From assembly GCF_030651995.1 (NCBI RefSeq), contig NZ_JAUSBN010000059.1, forward strand, positions 1-51,679: a stretch of 51,679 nt of DNA, given 5' to 3'. The position numbers and the translations under genes are program-made. Position 1 is the first letter of the stretch. Every line of letters begins with the position of its first letter. Positions 36,739 to 45,824 of this stretch are shown in pieces. Origin of the DNA: Reyranella sp. (GTDB lineage Bacteria; Pseudomonadota; Alphaproteobacteria; Reyranellales; Reyranellaceae). A model generated the notes under the pieces. The model was not told the origin of the DNA, did not search any database, and saw nothing but the letters and a program-made list of their open reading frames with translations.

Positions 36739-38229
36739 TCAGCGACGCTCCCAGCCGATGCTGCCGAGATCGTAGCCGAACTGGCGCTCGACCACGGACG
36801 CCGTGGCGTCGGAAGCGTCGCCCTTCCGGTCCGTCACGCGCTGTTGCGCCACGTCCTTCGGGACGTCGAGCCAGATCCCCTGGAACGGCACGCCCACCGT
36901 TCGCGCCAGCGCCTCGGCCGCGGCGCGTTCGTCGGGGCGGGCGAAGACGGCATCGAGCACGACGCTGTGCCCCGCCCGCAGGACCCGCTCGGCGCGCGCC
37001 ATGGAGGCTGCGTAGGTCCTGGCCGAAGCCTCCGGCGAATAGCTGCCCACCGGCATGCGCTCGTCCAGCGCGACGCCCGCCCGTCGCTTGCGCTCGACAT
37101 CGGTCCGCACGACGACGGCGCCGGGGGCTCGGCCGATCTCGGGTGCCATCTTGAGCGCCAGCGTGGTCTTGCCGCTGCCCGACAGGCCGCCGATCGCGAC
37201 CAAGCGCGGCGGCGCGGGCTGCAGGAAGGCCAGCGCCGCCTTCTGGTAGGCACGCGCCGGCGCGTTGTCGGCGCCACTCACCGCCGTGACCGCCGAATCG
37301 ACATAGGCGCGGATCGCGGCGCGGCGGGCGAGAAACATCGGCAGAAGCGCCAGCGCCTCCTCGTGCGAGGCGCCCTCGACCTCGCCGACCCGCCACAGCC
37401 ACTCGTTCAGAAGGCGGTTGGCCAGGGCGCCCAGCCCCTGCCGTGCGAGGTCCATCAGCGCAAAGGCGAGATCGTAGAGCATGTCGATGTTGGCGATCTT
37501 GTCTGAGAATTCGATGGCGTCGAACGGCACCGGCTGGCCGTTCAAGGTCACGATGTTGCGCAGGTGCAGATCGCCATGACAGCGCCGGATCGCGCCGGCC
37601 GCGACGCGGCGCGCCACCAGATCGGCGAACGGCTCAAGCGAGCGCGGCATCGCCTCGGCCAGCGCCTCGCTGGTCGGCGGATCGAGGCGGTCCCCCGCCT
37701 CGCGCATCTGGCGGACATCGGCCGCTACCGAATGGCGGTAATCGTCAGGCGAACAGAAGCCCGAGGCGATGGCGGGCAGCCCGTCATGGAACTGCGCCAC
37801 GCGCGCGCCGAGGGCGGCCATGAGACTCGGCGTCAGCGCGCCGCGCGCTGCCATGCGGTCCAGCAGCCCCTCTTCGTCGAAGCGCCGCATCACGACCAGC
37901 CAATCCACCGCGTGTTCGGACGTCTCGCCAACCTCGCCCAGCGCCAGCCTTCCGTCGCGCCTGAGGACGGGCGCGACACCCAGATAGATCTCGGGCGCCG
38001 ATCGCCGGTTCACATCGATCTCGGCGGCGCACATCGCCGCGCGCCGGCCCTCGGTTGAAAAGTCCATATACGGGAACTTCACGGCCCGCTTCAGCTTGTA
38101 GGCGCGCTCGCGGCACAGGAAGACGACGGCGCCGTGCGTGTCGATCCGGCGCTCCGGCGTCAGCTCGGCCTCGAGGAAGGCGATCGTCTCGGACTGATCT
38201 TCGACGATGAAGGAAGGCCGCGCGCTCAT
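36739..38229 (-). CDS. Bifunctional aminoglycoside-phosphotransferase-like / AAA P-loop kinase protein
   Basis: The 496-residue fusion has an N-terminal phosphotransferase (APH) domain with the catalytic loop HGDLHLRN (218-225) and the metal Asp in FDAIEFSD (about 237-243), then a C-terminal zeta-toxin-like P-loop kinase with Walker A GGLSGSGKTT (347-356) and LDAVFARPDERA. Such fused proteins are widespread in proteobacteria; the substrate is unknown and antibiotic resistance should not be assumed. The ATG at 38229 overlaps the stop of the cation exporter gene as ATGA, so the two are co-translated. Confidence 0.85.
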   Translation of the reverse strand: MSARPSFIVEDQSETIAFLEAELTPERRIDTHGAVVFLCRERAYKLKRAVKFPYMDFSTEGRRAAMCAAEIDVNRRSAPEIYLGVAPVLRRDGRLALGEVGETSEHAVDWLVVMRRFDEEGLLDRMAARGALTPSLMAALGARVAQFHDGLPAIASGFCSPDDYRHSVAADVRQMREAGDRLDPPTSEALAEAMPRSLEPFADLVARRVAAGAIRRCHGDLHLRNIVTLNGQPVPFDAIEFSDKIANIDMLYDLAFALMDLARQGLGALANRLLNEWLWRVGEVEGASHEEALALLPMFLARRAAIRAYVDSAVTAVSGADNAPARAYQKAALAFLQPAPPRLVAIGGLSGSGKTTLALKMAPEIGRAPGAVVVRTDVERKRRAGVALDERMPVGSYSPEASARTYAASMARAERVLRAGHSVVLDAVFARPDERAAAEALARTVGVPFQGIWLDVPKDVAQQRVTDRKGDASDATASVVERQFGYDLGSIGWERR

Positions 38230-39104
38230 GGGGCGGGCGCCGGGTCGACGTGCAGGATGATCTCCGCGCCGGGAAAGGCTTTGGCGATCTCGGCCTGGAC
38301 TTCGAGGCCGATCGCGTGGCCCAGAACGACCGAGAGGTCGCGTTCGACCTCGATATGGAGCTGGATGAACCTGGTGAGCCCGCTCGACCGAGTCTTCAGA
38401 TCGTGAACGTCCTTCACACCGGGATGCGCCCGTGCGATCGCCTCGATCTTCCTGCCGTCCTCGGCCGGCAACTCGTGGTCCATCAGAACGTCCAGCGACT
38501 CCCGACCCACCTTCCAGCCACCATGCATCAGGTAGAGCGCCACCAGGCCTGCAACGCCGCTGTCGATCAGCGGCTGGTCCAGCAGGCCCGACAGGAAGAC
38601 ACCGGCGCCGGTGACCAGCGTCGCCACCAGATCGGTGCTGTAGTGCGCCATGTCGGCATTGATGGCGAGCGACCCGCTGCGCCGCACGACGTACTTCTGG
38701 AACGCGATCAGGCACAGCGTCAATCCGACCGCCAGCACGCTGACGATCAGGCCGATCTCCTCTTCGCGGACCTGCTTGGGATTGCCCAGCCGCTCGACGA
38801 TCGCGACCATGAGCGCGCACCCCGAGGCGGCGATGAAACCGGCCTGGATGAGGCCCGCCAGCCCCTCGGCCTTGCCATGACCGAAGCGATGGTTGTCATC
38901 GGCCGGCACGAGGGCCTGGCGTACCGCGAAGAAGGTCACCATCGAGCTGACGAGATCGAGCGACGTGTCGACCAGCGAGGACAGCATGCTCACCGAATCG
39001 GTGAGCCGCCACGCCGCGAACTTGGCGACGATCAGGATGAGCGCCGTCGACATCGAAGCGACGGTCGCCAGCCGCATCAGCCGTTGGGGCTCCATCGCCA
39101 TCAC
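38226..39104 (-). CDS. Cation diffusion facilitator (FieF-like) exporter
   Basis: The 292-residue protein has six helices and a C-terminal cytoplasmic metal-binding domain (HPGVKDVHDLKTRSSGLTRFIQLHIEVE). The transport site is intact: D46 and D50 in SSLVDTSLDLV and H154 and D158 in DMAHYSTDLV, equivalent to the FieF/YiiP quartet D45, D49, H153, D157. DNHRFGHGKAE is the conserved loop. It exports Zn2+, Fe2+ or Cd2+ in exchange for protons; the metal cannot be told apart here. It starts 4 bases after pdxH. Confidence 0.93.
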   Translation of the reverse strand: MMAMEPQRLMRLATVASMSTALILIVAKFAAWRLTDSVSMLSSLVDTSLDLVSSMVTFFAVRQALVPADDNHRFGHGKAEGLAGLIQAGFIAASGCALMVAIVERLGNPKQVREEEIGLIVSVLAVGLTLCLIAFQKYVVRRSGSLAINADMAHYSTDLVATLVTGAGVFLSGLLDQPLIDSGVAGLVALYLMHGGWKVGRESLDVLMDHELPAEDGRKIEAIARAHPGVKDVHDLKTRSSGLTRFIQLHIEVERDLSVVLGHAIGLEVQAEIAKAFPGAEIILHVDPAPAP

Positions 39105-39108
39105 GCCC

Positions 39109-39702
39109 TCAGGGATAAAGCGTTCTCGTGGTCCAGGGTTCGCTGGGCGCGCTGCGTCGATACTCCAGCCGATCGTGCAGGCGGAAGGCGCCGTCCTGCC
39201 AGAATTCGATCAGATTCGGCTGCAGACGGAAGCCCGACCAGTGCGGCGGCCGCGGCACCGTCCCGATCACGTGCTTGGCGGCATATTCCGCCACCCGCTT
39301 CTCCAGCGCGAACCGGCTCTCGAGCGGCCGAGACTGCTCCGAGGCCCAGGCGCCGACCTGGCTCCCCCGCGCCCGGCTCGCGAAATAGGCGTCGGCCTCG
39401 GCAGCGGTCGTCTGGGTGACAGGCCCCTCGAGGCGAACCTGGCGGCGCAGCGACTTCCAGTGGAAAAGCAGGGCCGCCTTCGGGTGGGCCAGAAGCTGGT
39501 TGCCCTTCCGGCTTTCATAGTTTGTGTAAAACACGAACCCCTCGGCGTCATAGTCCTTCAACAGAACCATGCGTACGGCGGGCGTGCCGTCCGGACCGAC
39601 CGTGGCGAGGGCCATGGCCGAGGGGTCGTTGGGCTCGGAAGTGGCGGCTTCGCCGTACCAGGCGGCAAAAAGCTCCAGCGGGTCGGTAGTTTCCCTGATC
39701 AT
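39109..39702 (-). CDS. pdxH: Pyridoxamine 5'-phosphate oxidase
   Basis: The ATG at 39702 gives a 197-residue protein ([19 protein letters not shown]); an upstream ATG at 39744 would add 14 residues. FMN- and substrate-binding blocks are clear: [49 protein letters not shown] and the C-terminal RLEYRR..PW. It oxidises pyridoxamine and pyridoxine phosphates to PLP with O2 in the cytoplasm. It is divergent from fabI. Confidence 0.96.
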   Translation of the reverse strand: MIRETTDPLELFAAWYGEAATSEPNDPSAMALATVGPDGTPAVRMVLLKDYDAEGFVFYTNYESRKGNQLLAHPKAALLFHWKSLRRQVRLEGPVTQTTAAEADAYFASRARGSQVGAWASEQSRPLESRFALEKRVAEYAAKHVIGTVPRPPHWSGFRLQPNLIEFWQDGAFRLHDRLEYRRSAPSEPWTTRTLYP

Positions 39703-39779
39703 CACCACAATATGAGGGGGGCCGGCGCGTTCCACCACCGGCATCTTGTCCCAATACCGTTCCCCAGCTAGAACGAGGC

Positions 39780-40616
39780 ATGATCGCAGCTGCACAACTG
39801 ATGGCCGGTAAAAAAGGCCTCGTAATGGGCGTCGCCAACGAACGCTCGATCGCTTGGGGGATCGCCAAGGCCTGCCACGACCAGGGGGCCGAGGTGGCCT
39901 TCACTTTCCAGGGCGAAGCCCTGGAAAAGCGTGTGCGGCCGCTGGCCAACTCGATCGGCGCCAAGATCATAGAGCCGTGCGACGTCACCAACCCCGCCAG
40001 CATCGACGCGGTCTTCGCCAAGCTGGAGAAGGAATGGGGCAAGCTGGACTTCGTGGTCCACGCCATCGCCTTCTCCAACAAGGACGAACTGCGTGGCCGC
40101 TACCTCGACACCTCGGCCGACAATTTCACCCTCACGATGAACGTGAGCGTCTACTCCTTCACCGCCGTGGCGCAGCGCGCCGTGCCGCTGATGAAGGATG
40201 GCGGCAGCCTGCTCACCCTCACCTACTACGGCGCCGAGCGGGTGATCCCGCACTACAACGTCATGGGCGTCGCCAAGGCCGCGCTCGAGGCCAGCGTTCG
40301 CTACCTGGCGGCGGACCTGGGCGAGCAGAAGATTCGCGTCAACGCCATTTCGGCCGGCCCGATCAAGACGCTGGCCTTCGCCGGCATCAACGACGGCCGC
40401 TATATACTGAAGTGGAACGAGCTCAATTCGCCGCTGAAGCGCAACGTCACGACGGAAGAGGTCGGCAATGCCGGCCTCTATCTCCTGTCCGATCTCGGCA
40501 CCGGCGTGACCGGTGAAGTGATGCACGTCGATGCCGGCTACCACGTCGTCGGCATGATCAATACCTCGTCCGCGAAGCAGATCGCCGAATTGCTCGGCAA
40601 CTTCGAAGGCGAGTAG
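39780..40616 (+). CDS. fabI: Enoyl-[acyl-carrier-protein] reductase (NADH), FabI
   Basis: The 278-residue SDR-fold reductase has the NADH site [13 protein letters not shown], and the FabI active site Y149, Y159, K166 in [19 protein letters not shown], at the E. coli positions (146, 156, 163) plus three. It reduces the enoyl-ACP double bond in the last step of each fatty-acid elongation cycle. A second ATG at 39801 is an alternative start. It is followed 18 bases later by aroC. Confidence 0.97.
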   Translation: MIAAAQLMAGKKGLVMGVANERSIAWGIAKACHDQGAEVAFTFQGEALEKRVRPLANSIGAKIIEPCDVTNPASIDAVFAKLEKEWGKLDFVVHAIAFSNKDELRGRYLDTSADNFTLTMNVSVYSFTAVAQRAVPLMKDGGSLLTLTYYGAERVIPHYNVMGVAKAALEASVRYLAADLGEQKIRVNAISAGPIKTLAFAGINDGRYILKWNELNSPLKRNVTTEEVGNAGLYLLSDLGTGVTGEVMHVDAGYHVVGMINTSSAKQIAELLGNFEGE

Positions 40617-40634
40617 AGCGGAGGCCGGCAGGCC

Positions 40635-41705
40635 ATGGCCGGCAGCAGTTTCGGTACCCTCTTCCGGTTCACCAGCTGGGGCGAAAGCCACGGGCCTGCG
40701 ATCGGCTGCGTGGTCGACGGGGCTCCGCCGCGCATCCCCCTCACCGAAGCCGATATCCAGGTGTGGATGGACAAGCGCCGTCCCGGCCAGTCGCGCTTCG
40801 TCACCCAGCGGCAGGAGCCGGACACGGTGAAAATCCTGTCCGGCGTGTTCGAGGGTGTCACGACCGGCACGCCGATCGGGCTGCACATCGACAATGTCGA
40901 CCAGCGCAGCCGCGACTACGGTGAGATCAAAGACCAGTTCCGGCCGAGCCACGCCGACTACACCTATCAAATGAAATACGGCGTGCGCGACTATCGCGGC
41001 GGCGGCCGCCAGTCGGCGCGCGAGACCGCGGTGCGTGTCGCCGCCGGGGCGATCGCGCGCAAGATCCTGGGTGATGGCGTCACCATCCGCGGCGCCGTGG
41101 TCCAGATCGGCACGCAGAAGATCGACCGCGCCAACTGGGACTGGGACGCCACCGGCGACAATCCCTTCTGGTGCCCCGACCGTCAGGCGGCGCAGAACTG
41201 GGAAGGCTATCTCGACGACGTGCGCAAGCGCGGCAGTTCGTGCGGCGCAGTGATCGAGGTCGTGGCTTCGGGCGTGCCCGTAGGCCTGGGCGACCCGGTC
41301 TACGACAAGCTCGATGCCGACCTCGCCAAGGCTCTCATGAGCATCAACGCCGTGAAGGGCGTGGAGATCGGCGACGGTTTCGCCTCGGCCGCGATGAGCG
41401 GAGAGGAGAATGCCGACGAGATGCGCATGCTCGACGGCCGGCCCGGCTTCCTCAGCAACCATGCCGGCGGCATCCTGGGCGGCATCTCGACCGGCCAGGA
41501 CATCGTCTGCCGCCTCGCGGTCAAGCCGACCAGCTCGATCCTGACGCCGGTCCGCAGTGTCGACCGCAACGGCCGCGAGATCGAACTGCGCACCAAGGGC
41601 CGCCACGATCCCTGCGTCGGCATCCGCGGGACCCCGGTCGCCGAGGCCATGATGGCCTGCGTCCTGGCGGACCATCTGCTGCGCCACCGCGCGCAGTGTG
41701 GCTAG
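40635..41705 (+). CDS. aroC: Chorismate synthase
   Basis: The 356-residue protein has the family signatures [42 protein letters not shown] region and [21 protein letters not shown], and the C-terminal [18 protein letters not shown]. It makes chorismate from EPSP using reduced FMN. Length is typical. The last 8 bases overlap the next gene. Confidence 0.98.
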   Translation: MAGSSFGTLFRFTSWGESHGPAIGCVVDGAPPRIPLTEADIQVWMDKRRPGQSRFVTQRQEPDTVKILSGVFEGVTTGTPIGLHIDNVDQRSRDYGEIKDQFRPSHADYTYQMKYGVRDYRGGGRQSARETAVRVAAGAIARKILGDGVTIRGAVVQIGTQKIDRANWDWDATGDNPFWCPDRQAAQNWEGYLDDVRKRGSSCGAVIEVVASGVPVGLGDPVYDKLDADLAKALMSINAVKGVEIGDGFASAAMSGEENADEMRMLDGRPGFLSNHAGGILGGISTGQDIVCRLAVKPTSSILTPVRSVDRNGREIELRTKGRHDPCVGIRGTPVAEAMMACVLADHLLRHRAQCG

Positions 41706-42255
41706 CGCGGCGTCGGTGGCCGCCCGGCAAGCCCTGCAGGTGCGCTACGGCACCCTCCACAATCTCGCGATGGCGGCCGTCGCGCTGCTGATGATCGGCT
41801 CGGCCATCGCGCATTTCGCATCGGGCAATTCGGACAACGCGCCCACCCTGTCGCTGCAAGACCCGCGCTTCGTGATGTTCTCGCTTCTGGCGATGATCAT
41901 GGCCTACTACATCTTTGTCGGCGTCAGTCGCTATCTGGATCGCACGCCGCAGGTCGTGATCGACCACGAGGGCATAGCGCTGGGTTTCGGTCGCAACGCC
42001 CGTATCTCATGGGACGACATCGAGTGGGTGCGGCTGCGCCGCCTCGGGATGCGCGCCCAACTGCAGATCGGCGTCGAACCGCATGCCTTCCTCGCAGCGG
42101 ACCTGCGCCTTTCCCAGTTCAATGTCGATGACAGCCTGCGCCCGATCCGCGGCGTACCCGGGGCCGTCGTGGTTCGCGACAACGGGCTCGACTCAAATGC
42201 CATGGCAATGCTTGACGCCGTGAAGGCGTTCCGGCCGAATCTCGTCCGCTCCTAG
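41698..42255 (+). CDS. Membrane protein with two N-terminal helices and PH-like domain (STM3941-type)
   Basis: The 185-residue protein starts with GTG at 41698 overlapping aroC by 8 bases. It has two hydrophobic helices (about residues 22-42 and 58-78) and a cytoplasmic domain of alternating strands, with [29 protein letters not shown] resembling the PH-like STM3941 family. No catalytic residues are evident. Its function is unknown; it lies between aroC and sppA. Confidence 0.7.
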   Translation: MASAASVAARQALQVRYGTLHNLAMAAVALLMIGSAIAHFASGNSDNAPTLSLQDPRFVMFSLLAMIMAYYIFVGVSRYLDRTPQVVIDHEGIALGFGRNARISWDDIEWVRLRRLGMRAQLQIGVEPHAFLAADLRLSQFNVDDSLRPIRGVPGAVVVRDNGLDSNAMAMLDAVKAFRPNLVRS

Positions 42256-42287
42256 TCAGCATTCAGTCATCAGAGGGAAACTCTCGC

Positions 42288-44045
42288 ATGCGGCGTTTCA
42301 TCGTCGGCTTTCTTGCGACCATCGGCACCCTCGTCCTGCTCGCGGTCGTCGCCGGCGTGGCCTACTTCGCCTCGGGGCCTTTCTCGCCCAAGCCGCTGCC
42401 GCAGCAGATGGTATTGTCGCTGGACCTGCGTTCACTGCCACCGGAAACGACGTCGACCGGTCTGCTGAGCGGCGGTCTGTTCGGCAGTTCGCGCGACATC
42501 GTCGAGACCGTGCAGCTCCTGTGGCAGGCGGCCGACGACCCGCGCGTCGTCGGCCTGTATGTCGAGATCGGCGACGAGAATGGCGGCATGGCCCGCGTCC
42601 AGGAGCTGCGCCAGGCGATCGCCCACTTCCGCGGCAAGGGCAAGTTCGCGGTGGGATTCGCGGAGTCCCTCGGCAGCGGCGGCGACCATGTGGCCGATTA
42701 CTATCTGGCCGCCGCGCTGGAGCAGATCTGGCTGCAGCCGAGCGGCGGCTTCGGCGTCACCGGCATCGCCGTCGAGACACCGTTCATCAAGGGAGGCCTC
42801 GACAAGCTCGGCGTCAAGGTCGAAGGCGGCCGGCGCTACGAGTACAAGAGTGCTCCCGACACATTCCTCGAAACCAGCTACACGCGTCCCGCCCGCGAGA
42901 ACCTGCAGCAGTTGATCGACAGCCTGTTCGGTCAGTTCGTGAGCGACGTGGCGCGCGACCGCAAGATCGAACCCTCGCAGCTTCGCCGCCTGATCGACAC
43001 GGCGCCGCACGAGTCCGAGCAGGCCCGGCGGGATGGCCTCGTCGACAAGATCGGCTATCGCGCGGACGCGCTCGAGGACGTCTACCAGCGCGCCAACGGC
43101 AAGCGCGATCTGGTGACCCTGGCGGAATATGCCGGGGACGAGACGCGTCCCGAGCAGCACGGCGAGGTCATCGCCCTCGTGCGGGTGAGCGGCGCCATCA
43201 CGTCGGGCAGTGGCAAAGGCGGTCCTCTGGAGGCCGACGCGATGGCCAACGCCGAGGACGTGGTCGAGGCGCTGGAGAACGCCGCGCAGGCCAAGGACGT
43301 GCGCGCCATCGTCCTGCGCATCGACTCGCCCGGGGGCACCTACCCCGCCGCCGACGCCATTGCCGACGCGGTCGGCCGGGCGCGCGCCGCCGGCAAGCCC
43401 GTCATCGTCTCGATGGGTGACGTGGCGGCCTCCGGTGGCTATCTGGCCGCCGTGCGCGGTGACGTGATCGTCGCCCAGCCGACGACCATCACCGCCTCGA
43501 TCGGCGTCTTCAGCATCTGGCCCATGGCCCAGGAGCTGCTGACCTCGCTCGGCGTCAACGTCGAGCGCGTCTCGGTCGGCCGAAACGCCGGCATGCACTC
43601 GACCTTCCAGCCGCCGACGCCGGCCCAGCGCGCCGCGGTCAACCGGGAACTCGACGTCATCTACGCGGCCTTCACGACCGAGGTCGCCGAATCCCGCAAC
43701 CTCGACGCCAACCGCATCGACGCCGCCGCCCGCGGCCGTGTCTTCAGCGGCACCGACGCGAAGCAGGCCGGCCTGGTGGACGAACTGGGCGGCCTGCAGC
43801 TCGCCCTCAACATCGCCAAGGCGAAGGCGGGCATCGGCGAGGGCCGCAAGGTCGAGATCCGCCGCTATCCCGACGAGGGCGACCGCTGGCAGAGGATGAT
43901 CGACCAGCTGTTCAAGCTGTCGGGCGTTGCTTCGGCGCCCGGGGTGGGCATGCCCCGAGAGGTCCGCGAAGCACTGGCGAAGTTCGGCATTGCGGCGCGC
44001 CCCGGCAACGTCCGCCTGCCGCCCCTGCCGCCGCTCTGGCGCTGA
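42288..44045 (+). CDS. sppA: Signal peptide peptidase SppA, 67 kDa type
   Basis: The 585-residue inner-membrane serine protease has an N-terminal anchor (about residues 5-28) and two tandem ClpP-like repeats. The catalytic Lys is in RRYEYKSAP (K187), in the first repeat, and the nucleophile Ser in GDVAASGGYLAA (S382), in the second, as in E. coli SppA (Lys209, Ser409). It degrades cleaved signal peptides in the membrane. GAGGGAAA precedes the ATG. Confidence 0.95.
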   Translation: MRRFIVGFLATIGTLVLLAVVAGVAYFASGPFSPKPLPQQMVLSLDLRSLPPETTSTGLLSGGLFGSSRDIVETVQLLWQAADDPRVVGLYVEIGDENGGMARVQELRQAIAHFRGKGKFAVGFAESLGSGGDHVADYYLAAALEQIWLQPSGGFGVTGIAVETPFIKGGLDKLGVKVEGGRRYEYKSAPDTFLETSYTRPARENLQQLIDSLFGQFVSDVARDRKIEPSQLRRLIDTAPHESEQARRDGLVDKIGYRADALEDVYQRANGKRDLVTLAEYAGDETRPEQHGEVIALVRVSGAITSGSGKGGPLEADAMANAEDVVEALENAAQAKDVRAIVLRIDSPGGTYPAADAIADAVGRARAAGKPVIVSMGDVAASGGYLAAVRGDVIVAQPTTITASIGVFSIWPMAQELLTSLGVNVERVSVGRNAGMHSTFQPPTPAQRAAVNRELDVIYAAFTTEVAESRNLDANRIDAAARGRVFSGTDAKQAGLVDELGGLQLALNIAKAKAGIGEGRKVEIRRYPDEGDRWQRMIDQLFKLSGVASAPGVGMPREVREALAKFGIAARPGNVRLPPLPPLWR

Positions 44046-44075
44046 TCGAATCGGAACCTCACGTTCAATTCAAAT

Positions 44076-44202
44076 CCGTCGTCTCGACCGAAGCCTCGCG
44101 CAGCGAGGCGAAGCGGAGAGACCTTCTCTCTGCGAATAGCCGGCTTTTGGTGGAAAAAGGTCTCTCCGCTTCGCGCCTGCGGCGCTCCAGTCGAGACGAC
44201 GG
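44076..44202. repeat. Imperfect inverted repeat with arm hairpins
   Basis: Two long arms (about 44076-44125 and 44157-44202) are complementary at their ends: 13 outer bases (44076-44088 with 44190-44202) and 18 inner bases (44108-44125 with 44157-44174) pair perfectly. The middle of each arm differs but folds on itself: GCCTCGC/GCGAGGC on the left, GCGCC/GGCGC on the right, giving a cruciform. It lies between sppA and a convergent gene, and may serve as a bidirectional terminator or be a mobile palindromic element. Confidence 0.85.
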
Positions 44203-44234
44203 GTTCTTTGTCGTCGACCATTGTTTTCCATGCC

Positions 44235-45344
44235 CTATCGCCGTTCCTCCAGGAGCGCGACGATCGCCTGCCACATCTTCCAGGCATTGGCTGCGTTCAC
44301 CGCCGTGAATTCGACATGGCCGATATCGTCGATCAGGAACAGCGACACACGTGCCTTCGACGCCGCCACGGCGAGGTCCTGGCTCTCGCTGTAGGGCACC
44401 ATGGGATCGGTGCGGCCATGCACCAGGATGAGACGGCCGCGCAACTTCGACAGATCATGGAAGGCGAGATTGAGACCGTCGATCTCGCGACGCACGCTTT
44501 CGGGGAGTGCCTCGATCAGGCGATTGACGGCATCGGGATCGCGATTGTCGACCAGGGCCAGCACCGCGCGCCCCTGCGGTCCCAGCATCGCGGCCTCTCG
44601 CGCTATGTCGGCGTCGCGGTCGCGGAAGCGGTGTAGCGCGATCTGTTCCAGCAGGCGGGCGTCCGCCGGATCGTCGAGCCGGCCGGCATTGGCGCGCAGG
44701 ATGGCCCAGCGGCCGTAGGCGTTCGGCTCGACCCGGAACTCCCGGCTGTCGCCTCTCGGCCGGAAGGCGCCCGTGGTGACGAAGCGGATGGTCGTGTAGG
44801 CGTCGCGGTAGCCGCCGATGGCGACGACAAAGGCGATACGCGGAGCAAGATCATCCTCGATCGCGGCAATGATGGCGGGCGCGGCGGCGTACGAAATGGC
44901 AGCGACGCCCAGCGGCAGATCGGGCAGGCGCCTGTTCAGCTGGCGCAGGGCATCGGCCACCCGGTCGCCGTCGGCGCGGGACAGGACGAGCTGGCGCACT
45001 TCCGGCAGCTCCGGCACCAGCACGGCAAAGCCCACCCGTGCGAGGCTGCGGGCAAAGGCCTGCAGCCGCGGCTCGTCACGTCCCAGCGCAGCGGCACCCG
45101 GCACGAGGACCATCGCGGCGCGTGCCTGACTGGCCGGCAGATAGAGATCGCCCTCCCCGCCGTCCCAGCGCATCGGCTGTTCGCCGGGCGGCGCGGTCAC
45201 GTCCTGCAACCAGGTCGGCGCACCCCCCGCCGCGATGTCCCACATCACCAGCGTGGCTTCCGCCCAGACCATCGGGCGTCCGAAGAAGAGCAGCAGCACC
45301 AGGCCGGCCAGGAGCGCGAGCAGGATCCGGCGAAGGATCTTCAT
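44235..45344 (-). CDS. Alpha/beta-hydrolase-like membrane-anchored protein
   Basis: The 369-residue protein has an N-terminal membrane anchor or signal (about residues 7-22) and an alpha/beta hydrolase fold: VLVPGAAALGRDEPR (oxyanion loop), a nucleophile-elbow region AAISYAAAPA with S151, LILVHGRTDPMVPYSES (acid) and DDIGHVEF (His). The elbow lacks the G-x-S-x-G glycines, so activity is uncertain although Ser, Asp and His candidates are all there. It overlaps the 2H phosphoesterase gene by 4 bases (ATGA). Confidence 0.75.
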   Translation of the reverse strand: MKILRRILLALLAGLVLLLFFGRPMVWAEATLVMWDIAAGGAPTWLQDVTAPPGEQPMRWDGGEGDLYLPASQARAAMVLVPGAAALGRDEPRLQAFARSLARVGFAVLVPELPEVRQLVLSRADGDRVADALRQLNRRLPDLPLGVAAISYAAAPAIIAAIEDDLAPRIAFVVAIGGYRDAYTTIRFVTTGAFRPRGDSREFRVEPNAYGRWAILRANAGRLDDPADARLLEQIALHRFRDRDADIAREAAMLGPQGRAVLALVDNRDPDAVNRLIEALPESVRREIDGLNLAFHDLSKLRGRLILVHGRTDPMVPYSESQDLAVAASKARVSLFLIDDIGHVEFTAVNAANAWKMWQAIVALLEERR

Positions 45345-45823
45345 GCGCCGAGGCGCACGCTCGCCAACGTCTCGAGCGTGTCGCCCGTTCGCCGCAGGAG
45401 CGACAGCTCCTCGATCCGTCCGGTCATGGGCAGGTTCTGCCGCCCGACGATGCGCGCCACCTGCTCCGCCTCGGCAGCGCTCCCGAACCGCCCGAGCGTG
45501 ATATGCGGCTCGAACGGCGGGTTGCCGGGATCTGGATTCAGGACGTCGTAAAGCGCCGACAGCTCGGCCGCACCGTCCGACGGTTCGGCATAGAGGTACA
45601 GGTCGGATCGAACGATGCGGTCGATCTGGAACCAGAAGGGTCGCCGTGTGACGCTCTCGAACGCCGCCCGCAATTCGGCTTCGCGATCGTCCGCGGCGCC
45701 GAACACGAGGGTGAAGTGCGGGCCGATCAGCGCGGCCTCGCCCGAGTGATACTGCGCCCGCAACCGGCGCAGCGCCGTGTCGTCGGCCTCGCCGAGCACC
45801 GGCCAGGCCACGACGTAGAGCAT
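45341..45823 (-). CDS. 2H phosphoesterase (2'-5' RNA ligase-like)
   Basis: The 160-residue protein has both HxT motifs of the 2H fold: GPHFTLVF (H36, T38) and EPHITLGRF (H107, T109). These enzymes hydrolyse or ligate 2',5' or cyclic phosphodiesters, such as 1'',2''-cyclic ADP-ribose phosphates and tRNA-derived 2',3'-cyclic ends. The substrate here is unknown. It follows the DUF169 gene by one base. Confidence 0.82.
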   Translation of the reverse strand: MLYVVAWPVLGEADDTALRRLRAQYHSGEAALIGPHFTLVFGAADDREAELRAAFESVTRRPFWFQIDRIVRSDLYLYAEPSDGAAELSALYDVLNPDPGNPPFEPHITLGRFGSAAEAEQVARIVGRQNLPMTGRIEELSLLRRTGDTLETLASVRLGA

Positions 45824-45824
45824 C

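Noticed and set aside
36715..36800. A plus-strand frame after the palindrome that faintly resembles the start of a TetR regulator
   Set aside because: It lies over the conserved C-terminus of the kinase fusion gene on the other strand and has no helix-turn-helix continuation.
38370..38385. Partial match to the tRNA-Lys 3' end as an attachment site
   Set aside because: The match is about ten bases inside the cation exporter gene and fits chance.
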